Origin: CAWBFD01 sp963788115
Lineage (GTDB): Bacteria > Actinomycetota > Thermoleophilia > Solirubrobacterales > 70-9
Direction: 5' to 3'
DNA: 64,000 nt
Assembly: GCA_963788115.1 (NCBI GenBank)
Contig: CAWBFD010000004.1
Coordinates: 806,001-870,000, forward strand
This document shows positions 53,804 through 63,180 of the stretch, one piece after another. Numbering within the stretch: the first letter of the stretch is position 1; every line of letters begins with the position of its first letter. The position numbers were made by a program, and so were the translations under genes. The notes beneath the pieces were generated by a model. That model was not told the DNA's origin and did no database searches. It saw nothing but the letters and a program-made list of their open reading frames with translations.

Positions 53804-56575
53804 TCAGCCGGTTACGGGGTTCTCGAGGTCGATCCGGGCCAGGTCCCTGCGTGAGGCGATGTCGAGCTTGGCGAAGACCTTTCGCAGGTGGTAGTCGATT
53901 GTGCGCGGGCTGAGGAAAAGCTGGGCGCCGATCTCCGGGTTGGTCATACCGTCGGCCGCGAGGCCGGCGATCTGTAGCTCCCGCGGTGTGAGCTGATCGC
54001 GCGTCGAGGGGTCGCGCTTGCGCGCGGTCTCGCCGCTCGCGCGCAGCTCCGAGCGTGCTCGCCCGGACCAGGGCGGGACCGACAGCCGGTCGAAGAGCTC
54101 GAGCGCGGTGCGCAGGTGAGGGCGGGCGTCGATGCGCCTTCGGGCGCGTCGCAGCCACTCGCCGTACAGGAGCTCGGTCCGGGCCCTGTCGAATGGCGCC
54201 AGGGATCCCGAGAGCTCGATTGCATGCGCGTAGCGCCCCTCGGCGTCAGACTCCCCGGCCAGCGCGCGACAGCGCGCGAGCAAGGCCAGGCGGGCGGGGT
54301 TCGGGAATCGTTCCACCCACGCCTGGAAGCGGTCGAGGAGGTCGATCACCTCGTCGAGCCGTTGCGCGCGGAAGGCCGCTTCCACCGCGTCGGGTAGACC
54401 CAGAACGAACGTCGGGCTCGATTCCAGGCGGGTCGCGGCCAGCGGCACCAGCAGCTGCTCGAGCGCCTCGGCCGGCCTCCCGAGGCCGAGGTAAAGCAGG
54501 CCGAGCGTCCGCCCGATCTGGCCGCTGACCAGGCTCGGGCCGCTGGTCGCAAGCAAGGCCTGTAGCTCCTGTACATGCGCTCGCGCCTCCCGTTCGGCTC
54601 CGCGCACGGCGTCGACGGTGGCGAGATCTGCGAGGTTCCAGCTCGCGGCCCCCGGTTGGTCGAGATCGAGCGCGAGCCGTCGTCCCTCCTCGGCCGCCGA
54701 GTAGGCGAGGTCGAACTGGCTGCGGCCGAGAAGCTGGGATGCCTGCGCCCGCAGGGCAGATGGCAGCGTGGTCACCAGTGAGCGCTCACGGGCGACGCGG
54801 ACGGCGCGATTGGCATGGGCCAGACCATCGCCCCAGATGCCCTCTCGTCCGGCTGCGAGCGCGGCCGAGATCAGGCATTGCGGATCGTCGAGGAGCTCTG
54901 CAACCTCGACCGCCTCGGTAAACAGCCGCGCTCCGCGCGCGTAATCACCTGACAGCTCGGCGGCCAGGCCGGTGAGTGAAGCAACGATGAAGCGGTCGAT
55001 CTCGGTGACCGGCGCGCACTGGCTCGCGCGTTCGCCGAGCTCGATCATCTTGTCGACGTCGCCGGCAAGGAGCGCGGAGTCGGACGCCTCGCGGAGCATC
55101 ACCAATGCCAGCGATACGTCTTGGGTCTCCGCGATTCCCTCGGAGAAGGTAGTCAGCGCTTCCTCGAACTTGCCGGCTCGCCCCTCGATGACTCCGCGGA
55201 GGTAGAGCAGCCGCGCGTGCTTCGGCTGATTCACGAGCGGGAGCGCCTCGTCTACCCAGTCGCGAGCGCGATCGACCTGGCCCGCCTCCCAGGCGGCTTC
55301 TGCCGCCGCCGCGAGGCGCCGGCCTCGCGATGACGCATCGTCGCTGAGCTGCGCCGCGCGATCGAAAGCCGTGGCCGCCGAGGCATGGCCGCCGCGCAGC
55401 TCTGAACGCTCGGCGGCTGCCTCGAGCTCAGCTGCGATCTCCTCGTCGGCGGTGAGCGTCGACATCGCCCGATGCCAGAGCGCGGCGTCCGCGCGCTTGC
55501 CAGCGGGCAACGCGTTCGCCAACGCGCCGTGGGCCTGGCGACGCTGGCCTACGGTGGCCGACCCGTATGCCGCCGATCTCATGAGGGGATGACGGAACCT
55601 GACGGTGCGATCATCGGTCTCGATCAGGCCGGTCTCCTCGGCGAAGTCAAGAGCGTCCTGGGGCAACTGGAGCTCAGCGCTGGCGCGCAGGATGACCGCC
55701 AGCTCTCCCTCGGTCTCCGCGGCGGCGATTAGCAGGGCCGCCCGGGTGGACTCGGGCAGCGGCTCGATTCGCTGCCTGAAGGCCGCTTGCAGGCGCGAGC
55801 TCAGCGGGATCGCCTCGGGCAGTTCCCCACGCCCGGCAAGCTGCCCGTCGGAGAGCCGCGCCGGAAGCTCGAGCAGTGCGAGGGGGTTTCCGGCCGCCTC
55901 GGCCAGTAGCCGCTCACGCACCGGAGGCGCAGCGTCACGCGCGGCGCGGTCGAGCAGGACGACCGCGGAGTCCGGGTCGAGCTCGTCGATCGCCAGCTCA
56001 TCCAGTCCGGTGGTGTTGAAGCGCCGAGTCTCACCCTCGCGGGCCGCGAACAGGACTACGATGCCCTCGGCAGCCAGTCGGCGAGCCGTGAACACCATCG
56101 CTTCGGCTGACGGCACGTCCAACCACTGGGCGTCATCGACGAGGCACAAGATCGGGCCGTCCTCGGCAGCGGCGGCAAGCAGCGAGAGCACCGCCGCCGA
56201 CACCAAGAAGCGATCAGAGCCTTCGGCGGGTCCTAGGCCGAGGGCCGCGGCCAACGCCGTGCGCTGGGGCCCCGGCAGCTCCGGGAGCTTGTCGACTATC
56301 GGTCGCACCAGGCCATAGAGCCCCCCGAAGGCGAGGTCGGACTCCACTTCAACGCCAGCCGCCCGAAGCACCGTCATCTCCGCCGCCCGATCAGCGGCGT
56401 ATTCGAGCAGCGCGGTCTTTCCCACCCCGACCTCACCACGCAACACAAGCGAACCGCTTTCTCCACGCAAGGCCGCATCGAGCAGGCCGTCGATCACGGC
56501 GCATTCATGGTCGCGACCGACGAGCTCCCCAGCGTGCACATCCGACCCAGTTCCACCCATTCGCCGAAAGATCAT
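53804..56575 (-). CDS. LAL-type LuxR transcriptional regulator (AAA ATPase)
   Basis: A 923-residue large ATP-binding LuxR regulator. Order: VGRDHECAVIDGLLDAAL and Walker A GEVGVGKTALLEYA near residue 45-60, Walker B ILCLVDDAQWLD, a long helical TPR-like middle (EAGQVDRARDWVDEALPL and similar), and a C-terminal LuxR helix-turn-helix (LTPRELQIAGLAADGMTNPEIGAQL, RTIDYHLRKVFAKLDI). ATG 56575 chosen. Likely a signal-dependent activator, MalT-like, of the adjacent MFS gene (53713) or of the divergent epimerase (56681). Confidence 0.93.
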   Translation of the reverse strand: MIFRRMGGTGSDVHAGELVGRDHECAVIDGLLDAALRGESGSLVLRGEVGVGKTALLEYAADRAAEMTVLRAAGVEVESDLAFGGLYGLVRPIVDKLPELPGPQRTALAAALGLGPAEGSDRFLVSAAVLSLLAAAAEDGPILCLVDDAQWLDVPSAEAMVFTARRLAAEGIVVLFAAREGETRRFNTTGLDELAIDELDPDSAVVLLDRAARDAAPPVRERLLAEAAGNPLALLELPARLSDGQLAGRGELPEAIPLSSRLQAAFRQRIEPLPESTRAALLIAAAETEGELAVILRASAELQLPQDALDFAEETGLIETDDRTVRFRHPLMRSAAYGSATVGQRRQAHGALANALPAGKRADAALWHRAMSTLTADEEIAAELEAAAERSELRGGHASAATAFDRAAQLSDDASSRGRRLAAAAEAAWEAGQVDRARDWVDEALPLVNQPKHARLLYLRGVIEGRAGKFEEALTTFSEGIAETQDVSLALVMLREASDSALLAGDVDKMIELGERASQCAPVTEIDRFIVASLTGLAAELSGDYARGARLFTEAVEVAELLDDPQCLISAALAAGREGIWGDGLAHANRAVRVARERSLVTTLPSALRAQASQLLGRSQFDLAYSAAEEGRRLALDLDQPGAASWNLADLATVDAVRGAEREARAHVQELQALLATSGPSLVSGQIGRTLGLLYLGLGRPAEALEQLLVPLAATRLESSPTFVLGLPDAVEAAFRAQRLDEVIDLLDRFQAWVERFPNPARLALLARCRALAGESDAEGRYAHAIELSGSLAPFDRARTELLYGEWLRRARRRIDARPHLRTALELFDRLSVPPWSGRARSELRASGETARKRDPSTRDQLTPRELQIAGLAADGMTNPEIGAQLFLSPRTIDYHLRKVFAKLDIASRRDLARIDLENPVTG

Positions 56576-56680
56576 CGTCCACTTCCGCGCTCGGTGTGCA
56601 CCGCCATTGGACGCCGTTGGGCGAAGCCCAACCACGGCCAGCGAAGACCCGGACTATCTCCAGGTAGGGTCTCGGCGCCC

Positions 56681-57619
56681 ATGGCCCTCGACTCCACTGA
56701 CGTCGTCTTTGGCGCGACTGGCGGGGTCGGCGGTGCCGTCGTTGCCGAGCTCCTGCGCCGCGGCAAGACCGTGCGGGCCGTAAGCCGGCGTGGCGCGGCC
56801 CCCGCGGGAGCGGAGGGAGTGGCCGCCGATGCCGCCGACTCAGCCCAGGCAGCCGCCGCGGCGAAGGGAGCCGGGGTGGTCTATCACTGCGTCAGTCCTG
56901 ATTACACGCGGTGGCCGGAGCTCCTGCCCCCGCTCAGCCGTTCGATCCTTGGCGCCGCCGAGTCATCGGGCGCCAAACTCGTCTTCGCCGACAACCTGTA
57001 CGCCTACGGCCCCGTCGACGGCCCGCTGCGGGAGGACCTGCCTCCGACCGCGAGCGGCCCCAAGGGGCGGACCCACGTCGAGGTCGCCGCCGAGATGCTC
57101 GCCGCGCACCAGGAGGGCCTGGTGCGGGTGACGATCGGGAGGGCCTCGGACTACTACGGGCCCGGAGGCACGAGCTCCACCGCCGGGGAGACCGTCTTCG
57201 GGCGGGTCGTGGAGGGAAAGCGGCCGCAGTGGACCGGGAAGCTCGACGTGCCCCACACTTTCCACTATCTGCCCGACATCGCCGATGGGCTCGTCACCCT
57301 GGCGGAGCGCCCGGAGGCCGACGGTCAGGTCTGGCACCTGCCGGCCGCCGAGCCGCTCACCGCGCAGCAGTTCTTCAACCTCGTCTTCGAGGCCGCGGGG
57401 CGGCCGACGCCGGCGAAGGCTCAAATCATGGGCCCGGCGCTGCTCGGCGTGGCCGGCATCTTTTCGCCGCTGCTCCGAGAGCTGCGCGAGACCGCCTACC
57501 AGTTCCGCCGACCGTTCGTCATCGACTCGTCGAAGTTCGAGGGTGCTTTCGGTCGGCTCGAGACAACACCCCATCGTGAAGCGGTGGGGCGGACCGTCGA
57601 GTGGTTCCGCTCCCGCTGA
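56681..57619 (+). CDS. NAD(P)-dependent epimerase/dehydratase family protein
   Basis: A 312-residue extended-SDR-like protein: DVVFGATGGVGGAVVAELLRRG Rossmann motif, VVYHCVSPDYTRWPELLP, FADNLYAYGPVDGPL with Tyr at the active-site position but no canonical YxxxK Lys, then RASDYYGPGGTSS and PHTFHYLPDIADGLV. Start ATG 56681. Divergent from the LuxR gene with a 105-base gap. Substrate unknown; NmrA-like or reductase activity possible. Confidence 0.88.
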   Translation: MALDSTDVVFGATGGVGGAVVAELLRRGKTVRAVSRRGAAPAGAEGVAADAADSAQAAAAAKGAGVVYHCVSPDYTRWPELLPPLSRSILGAAESSGAKLVFADNLYAYGPVDGPLREDLPPTASGPKGRTHVEVAAEMLAAHQEGLVRVTIGRASDYYGPGGTSSTAGETVFGRVVEGKRPQWTGKLDVPHTFHYLPDIADGLVTLAERPEADGQVWHLPAAEPLTAQQFFNLVFEAAGRPTPAKAQIMGPALLGVAGIFSPLLRELRETAYQFRRPFVIDSSKFEGAFGRLETTPHREAVGRTVEWFRSR

Positions 57620-57753
57620 CGGCGAGGTGATCGGCTACGTTCCGAGTCGTGAGTTGATGCAGGCGATGACGCCGTCGGGCAGCCAGAACTGACCGAGAGC
57701 GTACTCGTTCGCCTTCCGCAGTCGGGCGGCTTCAAAACGAGGGAGCTAAAGAG

Positions 57754-58233
57754 ATGGATGACCAAGCGGCGAAGATCGACTTCGAGAACATGCCCGCGCC
57801 CACTGAGGGCATCCTCATGACCCACTTCCTGATCGTGCGAGACGTCGCGCGCTCGAGGGCCTTCTACTCGGATGTCCTCGGCGGTCAGGTCGTGATCGAG
57901 GAGAACCCCTGCATCGTCAAGCTGGCCAACGGCTGGATCATCATGAATCCCGGCGGCGGCCCGACCCCGGACAAGCCGGATATCTCCGTCGTCCCATATG
58001 AGGCGTCGAACGAGGTCTCCAGTTTTCTCAACCTCAGGGTGGCCGACATCCAGGCCTGCTACCGCGACTGGAAGGCCAAGGGAGCGGAGTTCGTCACCGC
58101 GCCCATCGACCGCGTGGCTGAGGTGCGCTGCTACATGCGTGACCCCGACGGCTATCTGATCGAGGTCGGGCAGGCGACCGGGATGCTCGAGGGGCGGCTC
58201 GCAGAGAAGCGGCCCGAGGACCTGCCCGGGTAG
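57754..58233 (+). CDS. VOC-family protein
   Basis: A 159-residue glyoxalase-like protein: MTHFLIVRDVARSRAFYSDVLGGQVVIEENP, VADIQACYRDWKAKGAEF, and CYMRDPDGYLIEVGQATG, where His (MTHFL) and Glu (LIEVG) are the expected metal ligands. An N-terminal extension of about 22 residues precedes the fold. GAGGGAGC upstream of ATG 57754. Substrate unknown. Confidence 0.88.
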   Translation: MDDQAAKIDFENMPAPTEGILMTHFLIVRDVARSRAFYSDVLGGQVVIEENPCIVKLANGWIIMNPGGGPTPDKPDISVVPYEASNEVSSFLNLRVADIQACYRDWKAKGAEFVTAPIDRVAEVRCYMRDPDGYLIEVGQATGMLEGRLAEKRPEDLPG

Positions 58234-58309
58234 GCGCCCATTGCGAATGCGATGAGGTCTGTTCGCCGCCGACCGTGAGCGGCAAGACGACGCCGGCGTT
58301 TTAGTGGGT

Positions 58310-59323
58310 CTAAGGGAGGATGAGGTGGGTGTCGCCGAACTCGTGGAAGCGGTAACGGCGCGCCCTTGCGGCCTGATATGACCGTTCGAGCAGCACTGCG
58401 CCCGCCGCCGCCTCTAGCAACTCGAGATGCGACGAGCCCTGGTCGTGCCAGCCGGTGATGAGGCCGTCGATCGCGCGCAAGCCGCGTTTCGCTGTCACGA
58501 CCAGGTCCGTGGAGCCCTCACCCGCTGCGAGCGTTCCGTCGGGCGCCGCGACGGTCTCGATCGCCCGGACCACTGTGGTGCCGACAGCGATTACCCGCCC
58601 GCCCCAGTCGTGGACCGCGTTGACGAGCCGGGCCGTGGCCGGCGGGACGCGGTAGCGCTCGGGATAGGGGCCCTCGCCGCGCTCGAGCGAGGAAACGCCG
58701 GCGTGCAGGGTGAGTGGCGCGAGGAGCACCTCGCGGGCGACGAGCTCGGTCACGAGCTCATGGGTGAACGGGCGGCCGGCACTCGGCATCTCGGCGCTGC
58801 CCGACTCGAGCGCAAAGACCGTCTGGTAGGCGTCGATCGGGACCTCCTGATTGACGTAGCCGTAGCGGATCGGGCGACCGTGCCGGCGCAGGTACTGCCT
58901 GATCGGAGCACCCAACGTGAGCCGCGCTAGCCCGAGACGCTCGCTGCCGGGGTACGGGGCGAGGATCTCGGCATACGCTCCGCCTGGCAGCTCAAGTCGG
59001 GCTCCGATCGGGGGGCGCTTGGGCTTGAGATCGTTGGTTCGAAGCTCAACGACCCAGTTCCCGTCGCCCGCCGGCGTTGAGAGATGGAGTTCGAGCTCGT
59101 GCTCGCCGATCCGGGTTGGAAGCGCTGCAGGCAGGGTCGCCGAGTTGTTGACGACAAGCAGGTCGCCGGCAGCGAGGAACTTCGGCAGCTCGCGGAACCT
59201 GGCATCGACGAACGAGCCGTCGGCTCGGCGGGTGACGAGCATCGCGACGTCCGCGCGGTCTGCCCCGCGCTCCTCCGGCGGCTCCCGTGCCTCCAGTGGT
59301 GCGGGGAGAGCAGTCACGCTCAA
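58310..59323 (-). CDS. queA: QueA-like S-adenosylmethionine:tRNA ribosyltransferase-isomerase
   Basis: A 337-residue QueA-family protein: DVAMLVTRRADGSFVDARFRELP, GDLLVVNNSATLPAAL, YPERYRVPPATARLVNAV, GRVIAVGTTVVRAIETVA, GLRAIDGLITGWHDQGSSHLELL. The family transfers the ribosyl group of SAM to preQ1 in tRNA. The usual VDDTxRRP-type block is changed to VNNSATLPA, and no tgt or other queuosine gene is nearby, so this may be a paralogue with another role. TTG start at 59323 overlaps the SDR stop (TTGA). Confidence 0.8.
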   Translation of the reverse strand: MSVTALPAPLEAREPPEERGADRADVAMLVTRRADGSFVDARFRELPKFLAAGDLLVVNNSATLPAALPTRIGEHELELHLSTPAGDGNWVVELRTNDLKPKRPPIGARLELPGGAYAEILAPYPGSERLGLARLTLGAPIRQYLRRHGRPIRYGYVNQEVPIDAYQTVFALESGSAEMPSAGRPFTHELVTELVAREVLLAPLTLHAGVSSLERGEGPYPERYRVPPATARLVNAVHDWGGRVIAVGTTVVRAIETVAAPDGTLAAGEGSTDLVVTAKRGLRAIDGLITGWHDQGSSHLELLEAAAGAVLLERSYQAARARRYRFHEFGDTHLILP

Positions 59324-59997
59324 CGCGACGCCTCCGCGAGCTCGTGGGCGCGGTAGCGGCCGCTCGGCAGGTCTCCGTCGATCAGCGCCAACAGTCCCGG
59401 CACCGAGGCCTCCGGCGCCGGGCGGTCGGAGATGTCCTCGTCCGGGAACGCGGCCTGTTGCATCTGGGTGCGCATATCACCCGGGTCGAGGGCGTACACG
59501 CGGAGCTCGGGGTGCTCGACGGCGAGGATCGCGCTCAGCTGCTCGAGCGCTGCCTTCGACGAGCCATAGCCGCCCCAGCCTCCGTATGCCTCGACCGCCG
59601 CGTCCGACGTCACGTTCACAACAGCGGCGCCGTCTACTAACCGTGGCATCGCCAGCTGCGCCAGCGCCAGCGGCGCGACGACGTTCACCTCGTAGACGCG
59701 GGCCAGCTTGTCCAGCGGGTAGTCCGCGAGCTCGGGCTGCGGGCTTGGGCCGAGCAGGCTTGCGTTGTTCACCAGCAGGTCGATCGACTCTCCGGCGGCC
59801 TCCACGAGCGCCATGCGATGCTCCGGCTCCGCGACGTCGCCTGAGACCGCGACGACGCCGTCGAGCCCCTTCGTGGCCGCGTGGAGTTCTGGTCCGCCAC
59901 GAGCGTCGACCACTACGTGCCAACCCCGGTCGCTCAGGCCACGAGTGAGCGCGAGGCCGAGGCCACGTGAGGCTCCGGTGACGATTCCGACGGGCAT
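59320..59997 (-). CDS. Short-chain dehydrogenase/reductase
   Basis: A 225-residue classical SDR: GIVTGASRGLGLALTRGL (TGxxxGxG), LLVNNASLLG (NNAG variant), and active-site YGSSKAALEQ (YxxxK) after VVNVTSDAAVEAYG. ATG 59997. Couples to the QueA-like gene through a four-base overlap, so the two products are expressed together; the functional link is not obvious. Preceded by an AT-richer stretch (60000-60040) likely holding the promoter. Confidence 0.9.
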   Translation of the reverse strand: MPVGIVTGASRGLGLALTRGLSDRGWHVVVDARGGPELHAATKGLDGVVAVSGDVAEPEHRMALVEAAGESIDLLVNNASLLGPSPQPELADYPLDKLARVYEVNVVAPLALAQLAMPRLVDGAAVVNVTSDAAVEAYGGWGGYGSSKAALEQLSAILAVEHPELRVYALDPGDMRTQMQQAAFPDEDISDRPAPEASVPGLLALIDGDLPSGRYRAHELAEASR

Positions 59998-60183
59998 GTC
60001 GGACCATGATGCATCTTCAAGTGCGCTTGAAGTCAAGACCTCCAGGGGATTCGGCTCCGCTCTCGGGCCGAAGCTGGGCACACCGAATCACCCCTTCTGG
60101 GCGATGAAGACCGCGCCCGGCTCTCTTAGGATCGGTGTTTGCAAACGCCTGGATCAGGCTCCACCTGTCCGAAAGGAAGCCAC

Positions 60184-60696
60184 ATGGCCGACAGACCAGT
60201 GTTCCTCTACGCCGCCATCTACGACGAGATCCTCGATGCCGAGGCCGATTACGAGGCCGTGTTCGACCTCCATGCCGCCGGAGCGATCGGAACCTTCGAC
60301 TCCGCCGTGATCCGCAAGGAGGAAGACGGCAAGGTCCGCGTGACCAAGACCGAAAAGCCCACCCAGCACGGTGCTTGGACCGGGGCGGGGGTCGGGGCGC
60401 TGGTCGGGATCATCTTCCCGCCCGCGATCATTGGCTCGGCGATCGTCGGCGCCGGCGCCGGTGGGCTCATCGGCCACCTCAGGGGCGGCATCTCGCGCGG
60501 CGATCTCAAGGACCTCGGCGACGAGCTCGAGGCGGGAAGCGCCGCCGTGATCGTGCTCGCCGAGTCGAGGATCGAGGAGCAACTCGAGAAGGCGACGACC
60601 CGCGCGAACAAGCTGATCGAGAAGCAGGTCGATGCCGACGCCGACGAGCTCAAGCGCGAGATCGATGCGGCGGCGAAGGAGGACGCCGCGGGCTAG
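60184..60696 (+). CDS. DUF1269-family membrane-associated protein
   Basis: A 170-residue protein. FLYAAIYDEILDAEADYEAVFDL at the start, a central Gly-rich hydrophobic segment (GALVGIIFPPAIIGSAIVGAGAGGLIGHL, about 80-108), then ISRGDLKDLGDELEAGSAAVIVLAE and a charged coiled-coil C-terminus. This matches DUF1269/DUF6325-type actinobacterial proteins. ATG 60184 with AAAGGAAG upstream. Role unknown; convergent with the antiporter gene (3-base gap). Confidence 0.88.
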   Translation: MADRPVFLYAAIYDEILDAEADYEAVFDLHAAGAIGTFDSAVIRKEEDGKVRVTKTEKPTQHGAWTGAGVGALVGIIFPPAIIGSAIVGAGAGGLIGHLRGGISRGDLKDLGDELEAGSAAVIVLAESRIEEQLEKATTRANKLIEKQVDADADELKREIDAAAKEDAAG

Positions 60697-60699
60697 GGC

Positions 60700-61968
60700 T
60701 CACGGCAGCAACCCCCGGGTCCGGGTCACCTCGGTCGCGGCGCTCTCCATCGGTGGTGCCGTGTCGCGGGGATGGCGCTCGAACCATCTTGCGTAACGGT
60801 CGGCGAGGGGAGCGGCGGTCAGGCCGTGGGCGAAGACCGAGAGCCCCACGGTGAGGTAGATCGCGAGAACGATCAGGTGCTCGTGGGGAAGCTGGGACTC
60901 CTCGATCACGATCACCGCGAAAACGATCGAGGCGAGGCCTCGGGGTCCAAACCAGCCGAGAAAGCCAACCGTCGGCACCCGAGCGTGGGAACCAAGCATC
61001 CCGATCGCGACGGGCACCATTCGCACTACCGTGAGGCTGAGGACGGCGTATAGGGCAAGCTCCCAGCTCAGCTCCCCCAGCGCCGGTCCGAGCAGGATCG
61101 CCCCGAAGAGGATGAAGGTGACCCCGTTGAGCACGCCTCCGACCTCCTCGGTGAGCCGGTTGATGTCCTCGGGGTCGCGCTTGATCGCCGCCCGGAAAAC
61201 CATGCCGGCGACGAAAGCCGCGATGAAGCCGGATCCGTGAAGCGCCACGGCGGTGCCGTAGGCGAGGGCGGCGCCGGCGGCGGGGATCACCTGGCGCCAG
61301 GTGCCCTCGATCAGGTCCCTGCGGCCGGCATAAACCACCACGGCTGCGATCAGGAGCCCGCCGACGACCCCTCCGGCAATCCCGTAGCCAATCTCCTCGA
61401 GCAGGAGCTCCAACGCGCCTCTCCCTTCCGAGATGTGCGACTGGACGTCCGCGGCGGCAACCGCCGCGAACAGCAGCGGGACGCAGATCCCGTCGTTGAG
61501 CCCGCTCTCGATGTTCAGGCTCTGACGAATCCGGCCTGGGACGCGCGGCTCGGTGACGACCGCCTGACCGAGAGCGGCGTCGGTCGGCGCCAGGACAACT
61601 CCGAGGATGACGGCTTCCCAGAAGGTGAACTGGCCCAAGATCACCGCCGCCGCGAGCGCGCCGAGGGCGATGGTCAGCGGCAGGCCGATTCCGAGCAGGC
61701 GCAGCGGCACTGAGATCTCGCGCCGCAGCTTTCCGAGGTCGATGCGCGAGGCGTCGGAGAAGAGCACCAGCGCGAGCGTCGCCTCGGCAAGCGCTCGCAC
61801 GGTCGAGCTGGTGCTCGAGATGTCGATTCCGTCGAGGACCCGGGGGCCTACGAGGAGCCCGACGGAGACGAACAGGATCGCGGGCGTGATCGGCGTTCCC
61901 GACAGCCGCTTCGAGACGGCGGCCACCGCGATCACCGCCAGCGCCAGGATCGTCAGGGCCCACTTCAT
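60700..61968 (-). CDS. CPA1-type Na+(K+)/H+ antiporter
   Basis: A 422-residue cation:proton antiporter with about 12 hydrophobic segments. Family sites: APTDAALGQAV (TM with Asp) and NIESGLNDGICVPLLFA (ND motif for ion binding), plus the late GPRGLASIVFAVIV. Likely NhaP/CPA1, exchanging Na+ or K+ for H+. A short polar tail (RWFERHPRDTAPP) follows. ATG 61968. The minus-strand gene starts 215 bases from the lipoprotein on the plus strand. Confidence 0.92.
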   Translation of the reverse strand: MKWALTILALAVIAVAAVSKRLSGTPITPAILFVSVGLLVGPRVLDGIDISSTSSTVRALAEATLALVLFSDASRIDLGKLRREISVPLRLLGIGLPLTIALGALAAAVILGQFTFWEAVILGVVLAPTDAALGQAVVTEPRVPGRIRQSLNIESGLNDGICVPLLFAAVAAADVQSHISEGRGALELLLEEIGYGIAGGVVGGLLIAAVVVYAGRRDLIEGTWRQVIPAAGAALAYGTAVALHGSGFIAAFVAGMVFRAAIKRDPEDINRLTEEVGGVLNGVTFILFGAILLGPALGELSWELALYAVLSLTVVRMVPVAIGMLGSHARVPTVGFLGWFGPRGLASIVFAVIVIEESQLPHEHLIVLAIYLTVGLSVFAHGLTAAPLADRYARWFERHPRDTAPPMESAATEVTRTRGLLP

Positions 61969-62183
61969 TCAGATCCTCTCGATCATGGACCTTGGGTCGA
62001 AACCTATGCCCTTCACCGGCGGGTTCATCCTCGGGTTCGTCCTGGAGAGGTGCCAGGAGAGCGCACGGCTATGGGGAAAAGCCGCCGGTTGGCTACGGCG
62101 ACTTCACCCGAGGCACGGGTGAAGGCGGATAGGCTGTCCCGACTCGCGACTGCGGTGAGCCGACCCAGAGGGGGATTTGAACC

Positions 62184-62574
62184 ATGCGAAGACATCGTTT
62201 CCATGTGAGCTTGGGGCTCACGGCGCTGTGCGTCTGCGCCCTGGCCGCGGCCGGATGCGGCGGCGATGACGACGACGAGGCAACAACGACCACCTCCGCC
62301 ACCGCGGCTGCGGAGCAGAAGATCGACTCGGCCGTCCAGTCCTGCAGCGACGAGGCCGAGCAGCTCGGCGGTACGGCGGGAACCGCCCTGGGGAGCGCCT
62401 GCACTTCCGTCGGCGACACCGCCAAGCGAGGCTCTCAGCTCCGGCGGCGGGGACGTGAAGCAGGCGCTCTCGCAGGCTGAGAGTTCCTGCAAGAGCGCGG
62501 TCGATCAGGTCCCGTCTGGCCAGGCTCAGGACGCGCTCTCAAAGCTCTGCGACGCGATCTCAAGCGCTGAGTAG
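62184..62574 (+). pseudogene. Small lipoprotein, one frameshift
   Basis: ATG 62184 gives a signal peptide with lipobox AAAGC followed by GGDDDDEATTTTS, then AAEQKIDSAVQSCSDEAEQL and TSVGDTAK. At 62428 an extra G (AAGCGAGG) shifts the frame; removing it restores QALSSGGGDVKQALSQAESSC, then VPSGQAQDALSKLCDAI, ending at TAG 62572-62574. The complete product of about 129 residues would be a helical Cys-containing lipoprotein. Function unknown. Sequence error is as likely as decay. Confidence 0.75.
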
Positions 62575-63031
62575 ACGGCTGGAGGCGGCTCCCGGTGCGT
62601 GTTGCGCCGTTCGCGGGCGCGCTATAAGACACCGGCGCGGCGCTGTACTCCTCGTCGCTGACGTGCTCGCCCCACGTTGCACTGTTGCCTTCGTCGTCCA
62701 CCTCGACCATCGCGAGGTGGGTCATGAAGCGGTTGGGGGCGGCGCCGTGCCAGTGGTCCTCCCCGGGTTCGAAGTGGACACGGTCACCGGGCCGGATGAT
62801 CTCGATCGGGCCGCCGCGGCGCTGCGCGAGGCCGACGCCCTCGGTGACGCAGATGGTCTGACCGTTGGGGTGGATGTGCCACGCGGTCCGGGCGGCCGGA
62901 GTGAAGTGGACGCTGCTTGCCTGCAGGCGCGACTGGCCTGACGGCGTCGCAACCGGGTCGATGTAGACCGCCCCGGTGAACCACTCGCTCGGCCCAGCCA
63001 TGGTCTCGGTGGAGTTCTTGGTGAGCTGCAT
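62435..63031 (-). CDS. Cupin-domain protein (mandelonitrile-lyase/carboxymuconolactone-like)
   Basis: A cupin: AWHIHPNGQTICVTEGVGLAQ (motif 1, His ligands) and GDRVHFEPGEDHWHGAAPN (motif 2, Glu/His). The N-terminus VYIDPVATPSGQSRLQASSVHFTP is the usual start of this group. ATG 63031 with AGGAGG upstream. The domain ends near GEHVSDEEYSAAP (about 62640); the open frame continues for about 65 low-complexity residues antisense to the lipoprotein gene, which is probably not genuine, so the true stop is uncertain. Confidence 0.8.
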   Translation of the reverse strand: MQLTKNSTETMAGPSEWFTGAVYIDPVATPSGQSRLQASSVHFTPAARTAWHIHPNGQTICVTEGVGLAQRRGGPIEIIRPGDRVHFEPGEDHWHGAAPNRFMTHLAMVEVDDEGNSATWGEHVSDEEYSAAPVSYSAPANGATRTGSRLQPSTQRLRSRRRALRARPEPGQTGPDRPRSCRNSQPARAPASRPRRRS

Positions 63032-63180
63032 GTCGTCCTCCTGGTTGCGTGTCGCTCCGATGGGAGGAGCGCGCTTTGACGGGCGCCCCTTCCCGCCCTC
63101 ACTTGCAAACTAATCCGCCGCTTCCCTTGTCGGCAGAATGATCCGACGATCGCGCCCGACGACCCCATCCTCACCTGACA

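Noticed and set aside
62435..62640. The low-complexity C-terminal extension of the cupin protein as real coding sequence
   Set aside because: It lies antisense to the lipoprotein gene, has shadow-frame composition, and the cupin fold is complete before it. A simple +1 correction does not give a nearby stop, so the true end is left open.
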